DNA of 64,000 nt, taken from Yamagishiella unicocca. Lineage: Eukaryota; Chlorophyta; Chlorophyceae; Chlamydomonadales; Volvocaceae. The DNA is taken from the NCBI GenBank assembly GCA_003116995.1, contig BDSL01000171.1, forward strand, positions 1-64,000, read 5' to 3'. The translations under genes and the position numbers were made by a program. Below the pieces are notes generated by a model. The model saw only the letters and a list, made by a program, of their open reading frames with translations, was not told the DNA's origin and ran no database searches. Within the stretch, counting starts at the first letter, position 1. Each line of letters starts with the position of its first letter. Shown here piece after piece: positions 48,101 through 60,500 of this stretch.

Positions 48101-50673
48101 GCGCCGTCAAGACCCCCCGAGGGGTCATCCGGGTCGTCCTCCATCCACGGGCCCCAGGGGTTGTCGGCATCGTCGTCCTCGTCCCGGCCGCCGCCACCTC
48201 CTCCCTGGACCCCGTCTGCATCTCCCACAGCTGCCGGGCGCAGGGTACAGGTACCATCCGAGCATGGTACGACAGGGGGGGGTTGTGCAGCAGGGAGGCG
48301 GCAGCGGAAGGAAGGTAAGAGGTGTGGGTGGTGCGGGCAGCCTTGCGTACGTGGTGGCGTGATGAAGCTGGCTTGGACCGACCCCTAGGGCTGGAGGCGA
48401 CACCGCTCTGAAACCACCCTGCCGTACCATCAGTCTCCTTTGGAACCTCCCTGTTGTACCGTCACCCTCCCTTGACCTCTCTGCCGTACCCGGGACCGAC
48501 TCACCGCCGCCGTCGCCTTCCCTCCCTCGCCGGCCGCGGCCGCCGCCACCGCCGCCGCCGCGCCCGCGCCCCCTGCCGCGGCCCCTGGCTGCGCCGCCGC
48601 CGCCGCCGCCGCCGCCGCCCTCTCCTCGCTTCCGCTGCCGCGCCGGCTTCTTCTTCTTGGCCCCCTGCTTCTCCTCCTCCTCCTCCACCAGCTCCACCTC
48701 CTCGCTCTCCTCGCTGTCCTCCTTCTCCTCCTCCGACACCAGCACCACGTCCGATTCGTCACCAGTATCGTCATCATTGTCATCATTGTCATCATTGTCA
48801 TCGTCGTCGCCGTCGTCATCGCTTCCGCTGCCAGGCTTCTTCTTCCCCGCCTGCCTACCGCCCGCCTTCTTCGTCTTCTTCGCCGTCCTCGCCACCGCCT
48901 CCTTACCGGCCGCTGCTGCAGCTGCCTTACGAATGCCCCCAGATGCCTTTCTGGGCTTGATAGCGGCGGCGGCGGCGACGGCGACGGCGACGGCGGCGAC
49001 GGCGCCGCCGTCACCACCCGCAGCTGCCGTACTCCCCTTCACGCCTGATGGGATACGGTGGCCGTACGGCAGGGGGAGGGGGCGGGGTCAGCAAACCCAC
49101 GAGTGGTAGGCCAGGAGGAGGAACGGAACGCATTGGTGATGGAGGTGGCTGTGGCTGTGGTTGCGGTTGTGGTGGTGGTGGTGATAGTGCAATGTTTTTT
49201 CGGGTGTACGAATTGCGCTCCTGACGGCAGCTGAGAAGTTGGGCAATGGCTGCAGCGGCACGTATGTGGCTACCGTCCTCTGCCCGGCGACCAGGCCACC
49301 TGCCCACTGCTACACACGAGGTTCCTACCTCTGCCCCGAGCACTCCGGCCCCGGCCCCGGCTGGCAGCTGGCGGCGGCGCTGACCTCCGTCTTGGCGGCG
49401 GCGGCGGCGGCGGGTCCACGAAGTCGTCGTCGTCGTTATCAGATGACACCATGATGACGTCACTGTCGCTATTGCCGCCGCCGACGGCGACGGCAGCAGC
49501 AGCGGCGGCGACACCACCGCTGGGACCTGCAGCAGCGATGAAGGCGACACCGCCGCTGGGACCTGCAGCAGCGATGGCGGCGCTGGGACCTGCAGCAGCG
49601 ATGAAGGCGATATCATCGCTGGGACCTGCAGCCGCGGCGATGGCGGCGGCACCACCGCTGCGACCTGCAGGAGCGGCTGCGACGCGGCCGCCACCACCAC
49701 CACCACCACCACCACTGGGGCCGCAACGCACGACGTCCTCTGAAGGGACCTCAGCGGACACCGCCGCCGCCGCCGCAGCCTTAACCCCGCGGCCCCGGCG
49801 TCCAGACCTGGCGGCGGCAGCAGCCGGCGGAGCCGCCGCCGCACCGCCGCCGCGGCGGCGTGAGGCTGCCTCAAGAACCTCCACCTCCGCCTCCACCTCC
49901 GCCGTCTTCTCCTCCATCTTCTTCGCCTCGCGTGAGCCGCCGGGGGTATCGCCCCCGTCCAACATCGCGTCGTCGTCGCCGACATCGCCGTTCGCGACCG
50001 CTACCGCCGCCACTGCCACCGCGGCCGCCTCTGCCCCGCTGCCGCCGCCACGGCCTCCGCCTCCGCCTCCGCCACCTGCACCCCGCTTGGCGTCGCCGTC
50101 ATATCCGCTGTCGTCGTCGCTCGATTCGCTGCTGCCGCTGCCGTTGTTGGCGGCGGTGGCGACGCCCACGTCGCCAGCCCCTCCCTTTCCATCCTTATCG
50201 CCAGCAGCAGAAGCCTCGGCTCCGGCGCCGCTCCCGCGGACGCCACCGCGTGCCCGGCCAACCATCGCCCTGCCCGAGCCTATCCGACCCAATGTCACAG
50301 CGCCTTCGCCACGCCCTCCTCCACCCCCGCCTGCTCTAGCTGCTGCCACAGCACGCGTCTTGCGCCGGGGCGCCGCTGCTGCCTCCGTCAGCAGAGCTGG
50401 TCTCGGAGGCTGCGCCAGTGGCACTTCAAGCCTGTCCGCAACCGCCGGCGCCGCGGCCGCGGCGGTGGTCACCATGGCTGCTTCGGTGCCGTTGGTGCCG
50501 GCGGCCTGGCCGGCATCCGCGTTGCCGACGGCTTGGCTGGCTTCCACGAGCTGTCCGCCCTGACCCAGATCTTTGACCTTAACCTGCCGGCGCTGCAGCC
50601 GCAGATCAGCTGGTTGCTGCCGCGACCGCGTTGTCCGCAGCGGCCGTGCCGGAGCCCCGGCTGCAGGCTCCAT
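39107..50673 (-). CDS. RAD16-like SWI2/SNF2 ATPase with zinc finger and RING
   Basis: Plant-type orthologue of RAD16, the ATPase/E3 subunit of global-genome nucleotide excision repair. Exons (high-low): 50673-49329, 49044-48505, 48230-48004, 47771-47181, 46982-46854, 46417-46332, 46097-46031, 45913-45709, 45560-44882, 44571-44403, 44217-44051, 43824-43681, 43538-43430, 43138-43034, 42796-42740, 42430-42377, 42110-41805, 41575-41318, 41094-40984, 40613-40465, 40052-39993, 39560-39473, 39202-39107; all phases agree, 1,913 residues. In order: 630 disordered acidic or Ala/Gly-rich residues; [13 protein letters not shown]; motif [31 protein letters not shown]; finger CKYCSKRF plus [13 protein letters not shown] box [99 protein letters not shown] split by an intron; C-terminal [13 protein letters not shown]. 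Low-complexity insertions more than double the usual plant length. Exon 13 uses a GC donor. Confidence 0.93.
45664..45709. repeat. (ACCC)n microsatellite at a RAD16 donor site
   Basis: Eleven ACCC tetramers directly abut the donor of exon 45913-45709, so the 5' splice site GTGGGTGGGT is itself part of the repeat. Several GTGGGT donors in two phases are therefore available. Confidence 0.85.
46713..46780. repeat. 11-bp tandem repeat in RAD16 intron
   Basis: Six copies of CAGTTACCCGT (first copy CAGTCACCCGT) in the intron between exons 46982-46854 and 46417-46332. Confidence 0.9.
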
Positions 50674-51515
50674 CAAGTGTCCGAGAGGGCAGGGCTAAGA
50701 CTGGGCAGCCAGGCCGCGTGGCCGGGCGGCTGTGCCCTGCAGTGATGCGCTGGATTTCATGTGCGTGTGTGATCACAGCTGAGGGGTCATTTATATGGGC
50801 GACGACGTTACGAAGGCAGGAGCTGGCAAAGGGAGGACGGCATAGACGGGAAAAAAGGCGAGGGATTAGCATAGGGCGGAAGGTTTAGGAGGTTGCGTCA
50901 ACAGCAGGTTATTTAGACAGTATGGACGAGGATGATGCCTGTAAGCAAGGTCGACAGTTGAGCTGCGACGATAGGGAACCCCGTGGCCACACGCCGCGCG
51001 TGCTGTGCTATCGCATTACTCCGATCGAGGCCTAGTGCCGATCGCTTAGCCTTCACTTACAAATTTTAGGCATCTACAGAGTATTCGTTAATGTCCACGC
51101 AGCAGATGCTGAGTAGTTGCCTCTCGTGCTCTCGATGAACGGCCGAGGCACTCGCTTGACACGCCGACGGTTCACAGCCCTATGCAAGTGGCTAATTGAA
51201 CATATAAAACGTATCTGAGGTCTTTGGTAAGGAAACATTGTAACCATGTCGGCGTCCAAGAAGGCGGGAATGAAGGAATGGCGAGGGCCTTTTGCGTGCC
51301 CCTTGCCTTTGGTCCATCTCGGGAAATATACTATTGACTATTCATACCTGATCAAGTCACTCCTGTTCCCACGCTTCACCACGCCCCTGTAAGCTGGTTT
51401 TATTCGCCTTTCGTGCGGTTGGGGTCGTGCCCCCTCCGCGCAGCAGTGGGATGCGTCGGATCTTGTCATCAGTTTAGCGATGTCACATGGAAAATAGGCA
51501 GGGAGCGAAGCAAGG
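50674..51515. promoter_or_regulatory. Divergent promoter region between RAD16-like and channel genes
   Basis: 842 bp between the two proposed start codons, which face away from each other. The region is AT-richer than the genes on both sides, as usual for promoters in this GC-rich genome. It contains TATAAAA at 51203 on the plus strand. No coding exon seen. Shared regulation is possible but not shown. Confidence 0.55.
51203..51209 (+). promoter_or_regulatory. TATA box candidate for the ion channel gene
   Basis: TATAAAA, 307 bp before the ATG at 51516. It fits a core promoter with a 5' UTR of about 280 bases. Confidence 0.4.
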
Positions 51516-54500
51516 ATGGAGTTTCTGCGATGTTCCTTGCAGTTATCTTCGCAGCCGTATGGCAGGCCCGTTTGGCGATGTCCACTTAAGGCAGCGCCTC
51601 TGTTGCCGGGTGGCAAGCGTCCCGCAGCCACGGTTTCGGCAACTCGCAGCGGGAAGTCAAGGCGCAGCAAGGATGCCGGCGGCGATGGCAGCCGTAAGAA
51701 GGTGCCAAAGGATTTGCCTGAGGTGTTGTTCCGCTTCTCGGACGCTTGCGGCAACAGCGCGACTGTCGTCGAGGGCGGCGTAACGAGCACCATCAGCATC
51801 GTGCCGCAACCGGCGTTTTGTCCTCTCGGGTCCTTCGAGGAGCGCGACTTTGACCCAAGCAGCTCCGAGCCGATCGTACCCTCCTCAATCCTCGCGCCGC
51901 GGCCGTGGCCTCTGCTTTCGATCGACTGCGGGAGCGGAGGCGGCCGGCGGGGCAGCGCCAACGGCACCAACCCCAGCAACAGCATGGTCAGCACCGCCTC
52001 CGGAAACGGATCCGGTAACAGCATCGCCGCCGGCGGGGGCTCAGCGGGTAACGGCTCGGAGGCCGGCGGCAGCGCCGCGGGCGCTGCTGGCGCCGGCGCT
52101 GCCGCCGCCGCAAGCCCTTGCCCTGACCCCCTCACCGGGAGCCATACCATCACCATCACACGCGCCCCTAAGCCCAGCCCCGTCCTGGAGACCCTCAAAC
52201 GTCTGCTACGCTGGCGCCCCAACCTCGAATGGCTCACCTCACGCGCCCGCCCCGCCGCCGGAGGCCTGCTGATGCTGCCCGCCCCACGTGCCGTACCCGG
52301 TTCCGGAGCGCCCCCCGAGCACCCCACTTTCGACGGCTCCCTGGCGGAATCCGCCGACCTGCTCGTCCAGCTCGACATCGCCGCCGCCGCAGTGGCGACG
52401 GCTGAAGCGGAGGCGGCAATGGCGGAGGCGGATGCGGACACTGAAGCGGATGATCCGTTGGACGAGGACAGCGGTGCGTCAGAAAGCGAGCTGGAGACTG
52501 ACAGCGAGGGTGACGGTACGGACAGGGAAGGCGAACGCCGCTCCGAAACCGGCGTTCTGTGGGACCCCGTGGTGCTCAGTGCGCTGGCGCTTGCCGCCAC
52601 CGCCGTCAGCGTTGGCGTGCTGGCGGCGGTCGGGGCGTCGTCCGCCGCCGCGGCGGCCGCCGCCGCCGCCGCGGCGGCGCAGTTGCTGACGCCAGCGCCC
52701 GCCGCCGTCAATTGGATCCAGTTGAACCCCGTCGCTGGAGTCGCGCCGGAGGCTGCGATTCAGTGGCAATGGATGACGTGGAACGAGATTTCAAATACGA
52801 TTCTGGAGCCGCTGTCTCGCGCGTTCCAGGTGGGGAAAATGTTTCGGGTTGGAAGTGGAAGGGAGGGTTTTAGAGCTTGGGTTGTGAGGCAGCTGGCTGG
52901 GTTGCGAGGTAGTCGGGTTGTGTTGGGTTCTGAGACAGCAGGGTTAGGCGGGCAGCCAGAGGCGGGCGGTTCCTCAAACCCCACGTCACTCGCCTGCAGT
53001 CCCATGGAGCTGGTGCCCGTGACAAATCGCACGTGCATGATGTCGTACAATCACACTCCTCTGGCACGCGCGCTCCTGGTGTACGACAGCGGGAGGTGCT
53101 GCCCTTACGCTTGCCGTATCTTCTGACTACTGGACGCGTCCTCCCCCTGCCCGCCCGCCTCCTCCCCCTACCCCGCCCTTCCTGGATGCTATCTGTACGA
53201 CAGAAATGGTCGTACGCCGCACTGCCCATCAAGATCGCGTTCGTGCTGATCAGCAGCGTGCCGCTGGTGGTGGTATTTGGGTGCGCGTATTACACAGCGG
53301 TGAGTAGCGTACAAACTCTTGTGGGTGGGTTGCAAGGAAGACCCGTGTACGTGTTGTGGGTGCGTGGGAGTGATCGAGAGGACCTGGCGGCGTGACGGAG
53401 CTTGCGAGGCCGGTCCTCCTGGTCCTGCCGCCAAGGAACACCAGCTCGGGACCCTTGCATACGTTTGCTATGCCCCGGCATGCTATACTACACAATGTAG
53501 CCGCTTTCCTTTAACTAAGCGGTTTGGCCAACTTCGACGTCAGCGATTTATCTCCTTGATTCTTGCCCATCACCCCACCGCAACGTACACGTCCCCTGAC
53601 TCTCCCGCCCCAGGTCGGCGGCCGCGGTGCCGGGCAGACCTTTTGGGAGGCGCTCATCAAGATCCACTGCATCCTCAACCGCATGCCCGGAACGAACATG
53701 GTGAGGCGGTTGCCTGGCTGCGGCGCGGTTTCGGAGCGCCCCATGAAAAACAAATTCACGGGGCTGCGGGGCACGTGGTGCCGTACTGCAGCAGCCGGGA
53801 AGTGGGTCGGTCGCGCCGTTGCTGCCGCCCCCCTGCCTAGTGCTCTTGTTTCCGGACGACTAGTATGCGCCCACGGCAGCCGGCTTCGTCCCACGCCAGC
53901 CCTTCAAGCCCTTCAGCCCTCCAAGATCGCAATGCCATTTCCCTTTTGTCGATTTACCGGTTTACATGCATCAAAAGAAAATCGCGACTCATCGAGGGTC
54001 GCAAGCATGTTGACGTCAGCATGTTGACGTTCGCAAGGTTGCTGGCAGCAAGCCCCACGGGAGGTCGCCTGGTGTGCAGGGGCGAGTGCCTAGACAAGCC
54101 TGCTGCCCCCCACCCTCCCCATCCACGGGTTTCCCTCGAACCCTCCCCCGCCGGAGCCAAAGCCTATGCGCCAGCTGCACCTCCCACGTCGGGCAATGCC
54201 GGGGTCCTTTTCTCCCACCCCGGTTTGCAGGTGCGCGAAAACAATGCGCTGAGCTTCCTGGTGGTCAACGCCGCCTTTTTCACCGGGCTCTTCACCTTTG
54301 CCATCTTCCTGGGTATCGTGTCGGACGAGGTCAAGTCGACGTTCAGGTGCGAGCAGCAGTGACAGTAGCGGTAGCGGCAGCGGTCGTACCAGTGGTGATA
54401 GCGGCCGCAGCAGCGGCGGTAACGGTAGCAGCAGTGACAGTAGCGGTAGCGGCAGCGGTCGTAGCAGTGGTGATAGCGGCCGCAGCAGCGGCGGTAACGG

Positions 54501-57500
54501 TAGCAGCAGTGGCGGTAGCGGTAGCAGCAGTGGCGGTAGCGGTAGCAGCAGTGGCGGTAGCGGTAGCGGCAGCGGTCGTAGCAGTGGTGATAGCGGCCGC
54601 AGCAGCGGCGGTAACGGTAGCAGCAGTGGCGGTAGCGGTAGCAGCAGTGGCGGTAGCGGTAGCAGCAGTGGCGGTAGCGGTAGCAGCAGTGACAGTAGCG
54701 GTAGCGGCAGCGGTCGTAGCAGTGGTGATAGCGGCCGCAGCAGCGGCGGTAACGGTAGCAGCAGTGGCGGTAGCGGTAGCAGCAGTGGCGGTAGCGGTAG
54801 CAGCAGTGGCGGTAGCGGTAGCAGCAGTGGCGGTAGCGGTAGCAGCAGTGGCGGTAGCGGTAGCAGCAGTGGCGGTAGCGGTCGATGGGATCGACTGGGG
54901 AGCTCGCAGGCGGGTGTCGGAAAGGACTGCGACCGAGCCACGTGCGGGTGGCCCCAGGCGATGCGGGAACGTGAGGCATGCTCATGTGATGCCGGTGATG
55001 CCGATACCGCGGGTCGGGAGGGTCGTAACCAGCTGCCTGCGCTCAGAGCGGCGTCAGCCCCCTTCCCTTGCAGCTCTCCCCGACCCCTTCTCCATCCTTG
55101 CCCTGCCCCTACCCTGGGTCGCGCCTCCTGGGCCCAGGTCCATCAAGACGGGCGCTTATCCCATACGGGTACGGGATCACGTGCTGGTCATCAACTGGTC
55201 CCACCACACCATCCCGTTGCTACGGCAGTACGACCTGGCCCGGCAGTACGCGGGGAACGACGTGTTCTTCCGGCGACCGGTGGTGCTGCTGTCGGTGGGT
55301 CGAGTGGGCTGGTCCCCGGGCTCCAGGGAGGGAGGGGCTGGGGGTTACAGAAAAGAACCGGGGCGGGGGGCGGGCAGAGAGACCGGCAGGGGGGTTGGAG
55401 CGGATGTCGGTGGGTCATTCGTGAGAGCCAGGTGCGATTTGTTTTGTACGACAGCCCCTCCCCGGGGATGCCCGCTCACAGCGCCGCGCGCATGGGCTCC
55501 CTAACAGCATGCTCCGAAACCACACTGTCCACCTGCCGGCCGACCGTGTCGTACTGGCTCTGCGCCCCTCCCCCTGGCCCCCCGCCTGCCTGCCCAACAA
55601 CGCGACGCAGGACAACCCCAAGCAGGACATGGATAACGAGATCGCGGAGCGCCTCAAATCGGCCTCCCTGGAGGTCCTCACACGATCCGGCAGCCCTTCC
55701 ATGGTGCGCCCGCGTTGCCACACGAATACACCCCGCTCCTCGCCGCTCCCCCCCGCTCCCCCCCGCTCCTCCCAGCTCCCCCCCGCTCCTCCCAGCTCCC
55801 CCCCGCTCCCCCCCGCTCCTCCCAGCTCCCCCTCGGTTCCCCCCGCTTCCCCGCGCTCCTCCCCGCTCCTCCCTGCCGTCATCTCCACCCCGTCATGTAG
55901 TGTGCGTTAGGTCCAGGTCGCCACCCTCGCGCCGGATGAGGGGCTAACGCCTGACCTGGTCCGGCGTGCGTTGCAAAACCCTAAAACCCTAAACCCCTCC
56001 GTCAGCTCCGAGACCTGACGACCGTGGCGGCCGCCCACGCCCACACGATCATTGTGATGCACCCGGGCGGCGCCGCCAGCCACGGCGCGGCGGAGGCGGC
56101 CAAGGCGTCGACGGCGATGGCGCTGGCGGCGCTGATGGCGGCGGAGGCGAAGGAGCAGCGGGCGGGCAACCCACGGGGAGGGGGTGGCGGCGGCGGCGGC
56201 TTCGCTGGTGGGGCGGGAGGCGGGGCGGGAGGGGGCTGGGTTACAGGGCCGGGGAGCGTCGGGTATGCGGCGGGCTGAGCTTTTACGCTCACTGTACGAC
56301 CGTGACGTTACCGCAACTGCCGGCCTGCCCCTTGTTGTTCTTGACCAGTGTACGGTAATTGCCGTCGTGACTGGGCCGTCGCCGCCACCCGCAGCGGCCG
56401 TCTTACTTGACGTGGCCAGACCGACCTACCACGCAGCAATCTCCCGCCAAGAGATACGCCGCCGCTCGGCCCCTCAAGCGACTCTTGTCGGCTTTGTCGT
56501 GTAACCGTTGTCTTCTCACCCCCTCCTCCCCGTCGCCGCTGTTGCAGGAGGGCGTGGCGACACGCTGATGGGGGCGGTGGGGCTGCAGTCGCCCCCGCCG
56601 GTGGCGGCGGTGGGGCTGCAGTCGCCCCCGCTGCGCCCCGATGGCCCGGGCCACCGGCTCCCTCGCGTGCTCTTCCAGATGCCTGACGAGGTGGTGGTTG
56701 CTCAGGACCCGGTGACCTCCTTCACCCGGACATCACCCGCCAACGTGTGCGGCAACATGCAGGTGGGAGGGGGGGTGGACGGGGGGAAGCCAGTGGAAAC
56801 GACGGAGGGACTGCGGGGAGGGGGTAAGGGTGGGGCGCCGGTGGTGGTGGTGGCGGTGTGGGGAGGGGAGGGGGGGATAGCGCGACATGGCATGTGTTTC
56901 GTGGGGTTGAGAGGGGTCTGTGTGTTTCAGGAGGGAGGACGAAGTTTGGGCAGGAGGTGATGGGACACCAAGGCCGAAGGGCGTAAGATGTGATCCTCTT
57001 GAAGGGTTCACCCTCTCCCTTTGCCTTTCCCCGCCCCTTCCACCGTTCGCCCACGGGCCCCCTCCCCGCACTGTCTCCCGCCACCCTTTGCCCTTGACCG
57101 CAACTGTACCCCTCTTGCATCGTCCCCCCCCCAACGCACAATGATTCACAGGCATTGTCCATCACCGACGCGTCCGTGATCGACAGGTAAGGTAGTTGGT
57201 CGTTGGGTCATCATACCGTTGGGTGGTTGGTGCATCGGTTCGGGGCGGGGGTGACGTGTCTGCCTGCCTGCGCGCCGAAACCCAACTCAGCCCCGCCCGG
57301 TCCCCCGGTCCCCCCAACTGCCGCCTCCAGGTTCACGTGTCAGGCTGCCGTACAGCCCGGCATGCTGCGCATCTGGGCCAGTGTGCTGCAGCACGGGCCG
57401 TACAGTGTCAAGGTGAGGCGGACCGACGGGGGAGGGGGGAGGGGGCAGAGAGATAAATAAAGATGACACAATAAAACCGAAGCGCCTGGGGGTAAGTAGG

Positions 57501-60500
57501 GAGGCCCGTTGGGCGACAGTTGCTGCGAGGCATCCGAGCTTCCCTCCCAACCTCCTACGCATCTCGAAACGTCTGTCCTAAACGGGTTTCCTTTCGTCCA
57601 CGGGTTTTCCTTGCAACCCACCTCCCCCCGGGTCTGGATGCCTCTCCCCACCTTCCCCCAGGCGCTGGTGGTTCCGGTGCCGCCCCTGCTCGTGGGCACC
57701 ACCTTCGGCTCCGCCCGGTGCATGTACCCGGACGCGGTGCTGATCGGGGTGATGCGAGGAGGCGGCGGCAGTAGCGGCGGCGGCGGCAGCAGCACCAGCA
57801 GCAACAATTATAACCCGGGCAGCAGCAGCGGCGGAGGCGGCGGCGGCGGCAGCGCCGTCGGCGGCGCACTCGGTTTGAGTAACACGCTTCAGCTGGACGC
57901 GCGGGAGCTGGAAGGGCGGGAGTTGACGGTTGACGATCAGTTGGTGATGTTCGCGCCGGCGAGGGTCAAGGGCGCGCCGCAGCCGAGTCCAGCCACGGCG
58001 GCGGTGTTTCGTCCGGCGGCGGCGGCGGCGGCGGAGCGTATCAAGCGACACGGCGGCTACAACGCGCCGCCCAAGCGGGTCATCATGGCGGGCTACCGGT
58101 GGGAGGACGTGCAGGCGAGTGCTGCGCCAACCGAATAACCGAATAACGGCCCTGGCGGTTGTAGCATTGTGGGACTGTGGCACTCGCCGCTTCAGTGCGT
58201 GCAGGCGAAGACGGCGGTGTTGGTACGTGTGTGGACGTACCGGTGGCGGTGGCGGTGGAGGGGGGGGCGCGGTGGTGAGCGGGTGCTGCAACTACAACCA
58301 CCAAAAAAAACACCCTACCCACCACACCCCGCCAAACCCCCCTTGAAACCCTCGGAACACCAGCACTTCCCCTCCCGCCCCCGGGCCCGTCCTCAAGCCC
58401 CCCTCCCCGCGCATGGATTCGCGGATTCGGCCGTAGATTCGCGGAATCTCTTATCAAACCCCCTCCCCGCGCGTTTCCCTCGAATCCCCCCCCACAGGAC
58501 GTTGCCGCCGCCTTCGCCGACTCTGCCCCCGACGGCAGTCAGGTCACCTTCATCCTGCCCTCCTTGCCGTCGGAGGAGAACAACGAGCCGGAGCTGCCGG
58601 GCAGTGCGGGGGCCTGTCGTATCCGCTACGTGGACGGCAAGAGCTCCATGGTCAGCCTGAGGGCGCTCAATGTGAGAGGGGGGAAGGTTGGGCCGAGGAA
58701 AGCCCGTGGATGCGAAAAAACCCGTCTACAACAGACGTATTGAGATGCACGCGAGAGGGGGGGTTGCAAGGAAGCCGTGTACGAAAGAAAACATCGTTGT
58801 GAGAGGGGGGAGGTTGGGGTTGAGGAGAGCCCGTGGACTAGGAGGCCGGGTAGGAAGCCGTTTGGGAAGTCGGGGGGAAAGATGAGCGCCGGCCTTGCGA
58901 CAGGGGGTCGTCTCCGTCAACCGCCAGGATCCGAAACCCATAACCTCGCTAACGGTCAACCACCGCAACCACCTCAACAGGAGGCGGGCATCAAGACGGC
59001 TGACGCGGTGGTGCTGCGGCCGCCAATCCAGGTGCGGGGAGGGGAGGGGAGGGGAGGAAAGCCCGTGTGGGCTAGGAGGCCGGCCACAAAGACCCGGCTG
59101 CTCGACATGCGCGAGGAGGGGCCCGGCTGGCTGGGTGGCTGATTGGTGGCTTGGGTACATCAGCGTGCTCACCGGCCCCGCCTGCTCCCCCTCTCCCTCC
59201 CCCCCGCTCTTCTCCAGCTTGCATATCCAAACGGCTGTCCTAAACGGATTTTCCTTTCGTACACGGGTTTTCCGTGCAACCCGCTCCCCCTCTCTCTCCC
59301 CCTCCCCCTCTCCCCTCCCCCTCCCCCTCCCTCCCTCCGCTCAGGAGATGGAGCGCTGGTGCGCCAAGAAGCCCGTCACCGCCCGCATCCGGGAGGCCGA
59401 CTCCATGGTCATGGCGGGGCTCATACAGGTGGGGAGGGACGGCGTGGTATTGCGTGTAAACGGTGACGAAGCGCGAGGGCGGGACGGCCGCTGCTGCCGC
59501 TGCTGCTGCGGCGGCTGCAAGAAGCCCATCAGCCATCGCCCCACGCAGCTGAGTTGCCGCTCCGAAGCCACCACCTTCACGCCGCCGCCCCGCTGCGCCT
59601 GCCTGCCTGCATGCATATGCCCGCCCGCCGCACCACCACCACCAACACCACCACCACTACCACCACCACCACCATCACCATCACCACCATCACCACCACC
59701 ACCACCACAGGTGCAAGACGCCGTGATCTCCAGCGGGCGGGCGGACCCGCCACACGTCGTCGCGCGGCTCAACCGATTCGGTTCAACCGAAACGGCCCTC
59801 AAGTAAGGTCACGCTCCAGGGCGGACGGGTACCGGACCCTTCGGCACACTGGCACACGGGATCGAACCGGGGTCTCGGTGCGGCGGCCACAACCGATAGC
59901 GGCTGGGTTGTTTCCAATCCCCAATGGCCGATTGCGGCGCCCCTCTCTTGCCCGATTCCCCTCCCCTGCCCTCACCGCCAGCTGCCCCTGTTCCCCACTC
60001 CGACCCGCGAACTCCCGACAACAGGTACTTCGAGATGCTGTCTCGTCCGCAGCAGCAACAGCAGCAACAGCAGCAGGCGCAGCAGCTTCTGCCCGGGCAG
60101 AAGCAGCAGCAGCAGCAGCAGCAAGCAAGCCTGGCAGCAGCGAAGGTTCCCCCCGCGGTTAAAGACACGCCTCCGCAACCCAAGGAGGGCGCCCAGCAGC
60201 CGCCCAAGGAGGCCCCGCAGCAGCAGCAGCAGCAGCCGAAGGAGGCGCAACAGCAGAAGGAGGCAACGCCGCAGAAAGGGGCGCAGCAGCAGCAGCAGCA
60301 GGCCAGCCAGGGCGGCCCGAAGCAACCGCCGCAGCAACAGCAGCCGCCGCTGCAGCAGCAGCTGCCACAGCAACAGCTGCAGCCGAGCTGGTGGATCAAG
60401 TGGCTGTCCTTCTATGAGCCCGCTGCGTCCGCTCAGCTGCTGCAGCCGCTGCAGCCGCCGCAGCCGCCGGCAGGTCCGAGCGCCGCTGCAGTGCAGCAGC

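Noticed and set aside
54074..55947. Long Ala-Val and Ser-Gly frames through the channel gene
   Set aside because: Caused by the trinucleotide-phase minisatellite in intron 4; exons on both sides match the channel family in a different, spliced frame.
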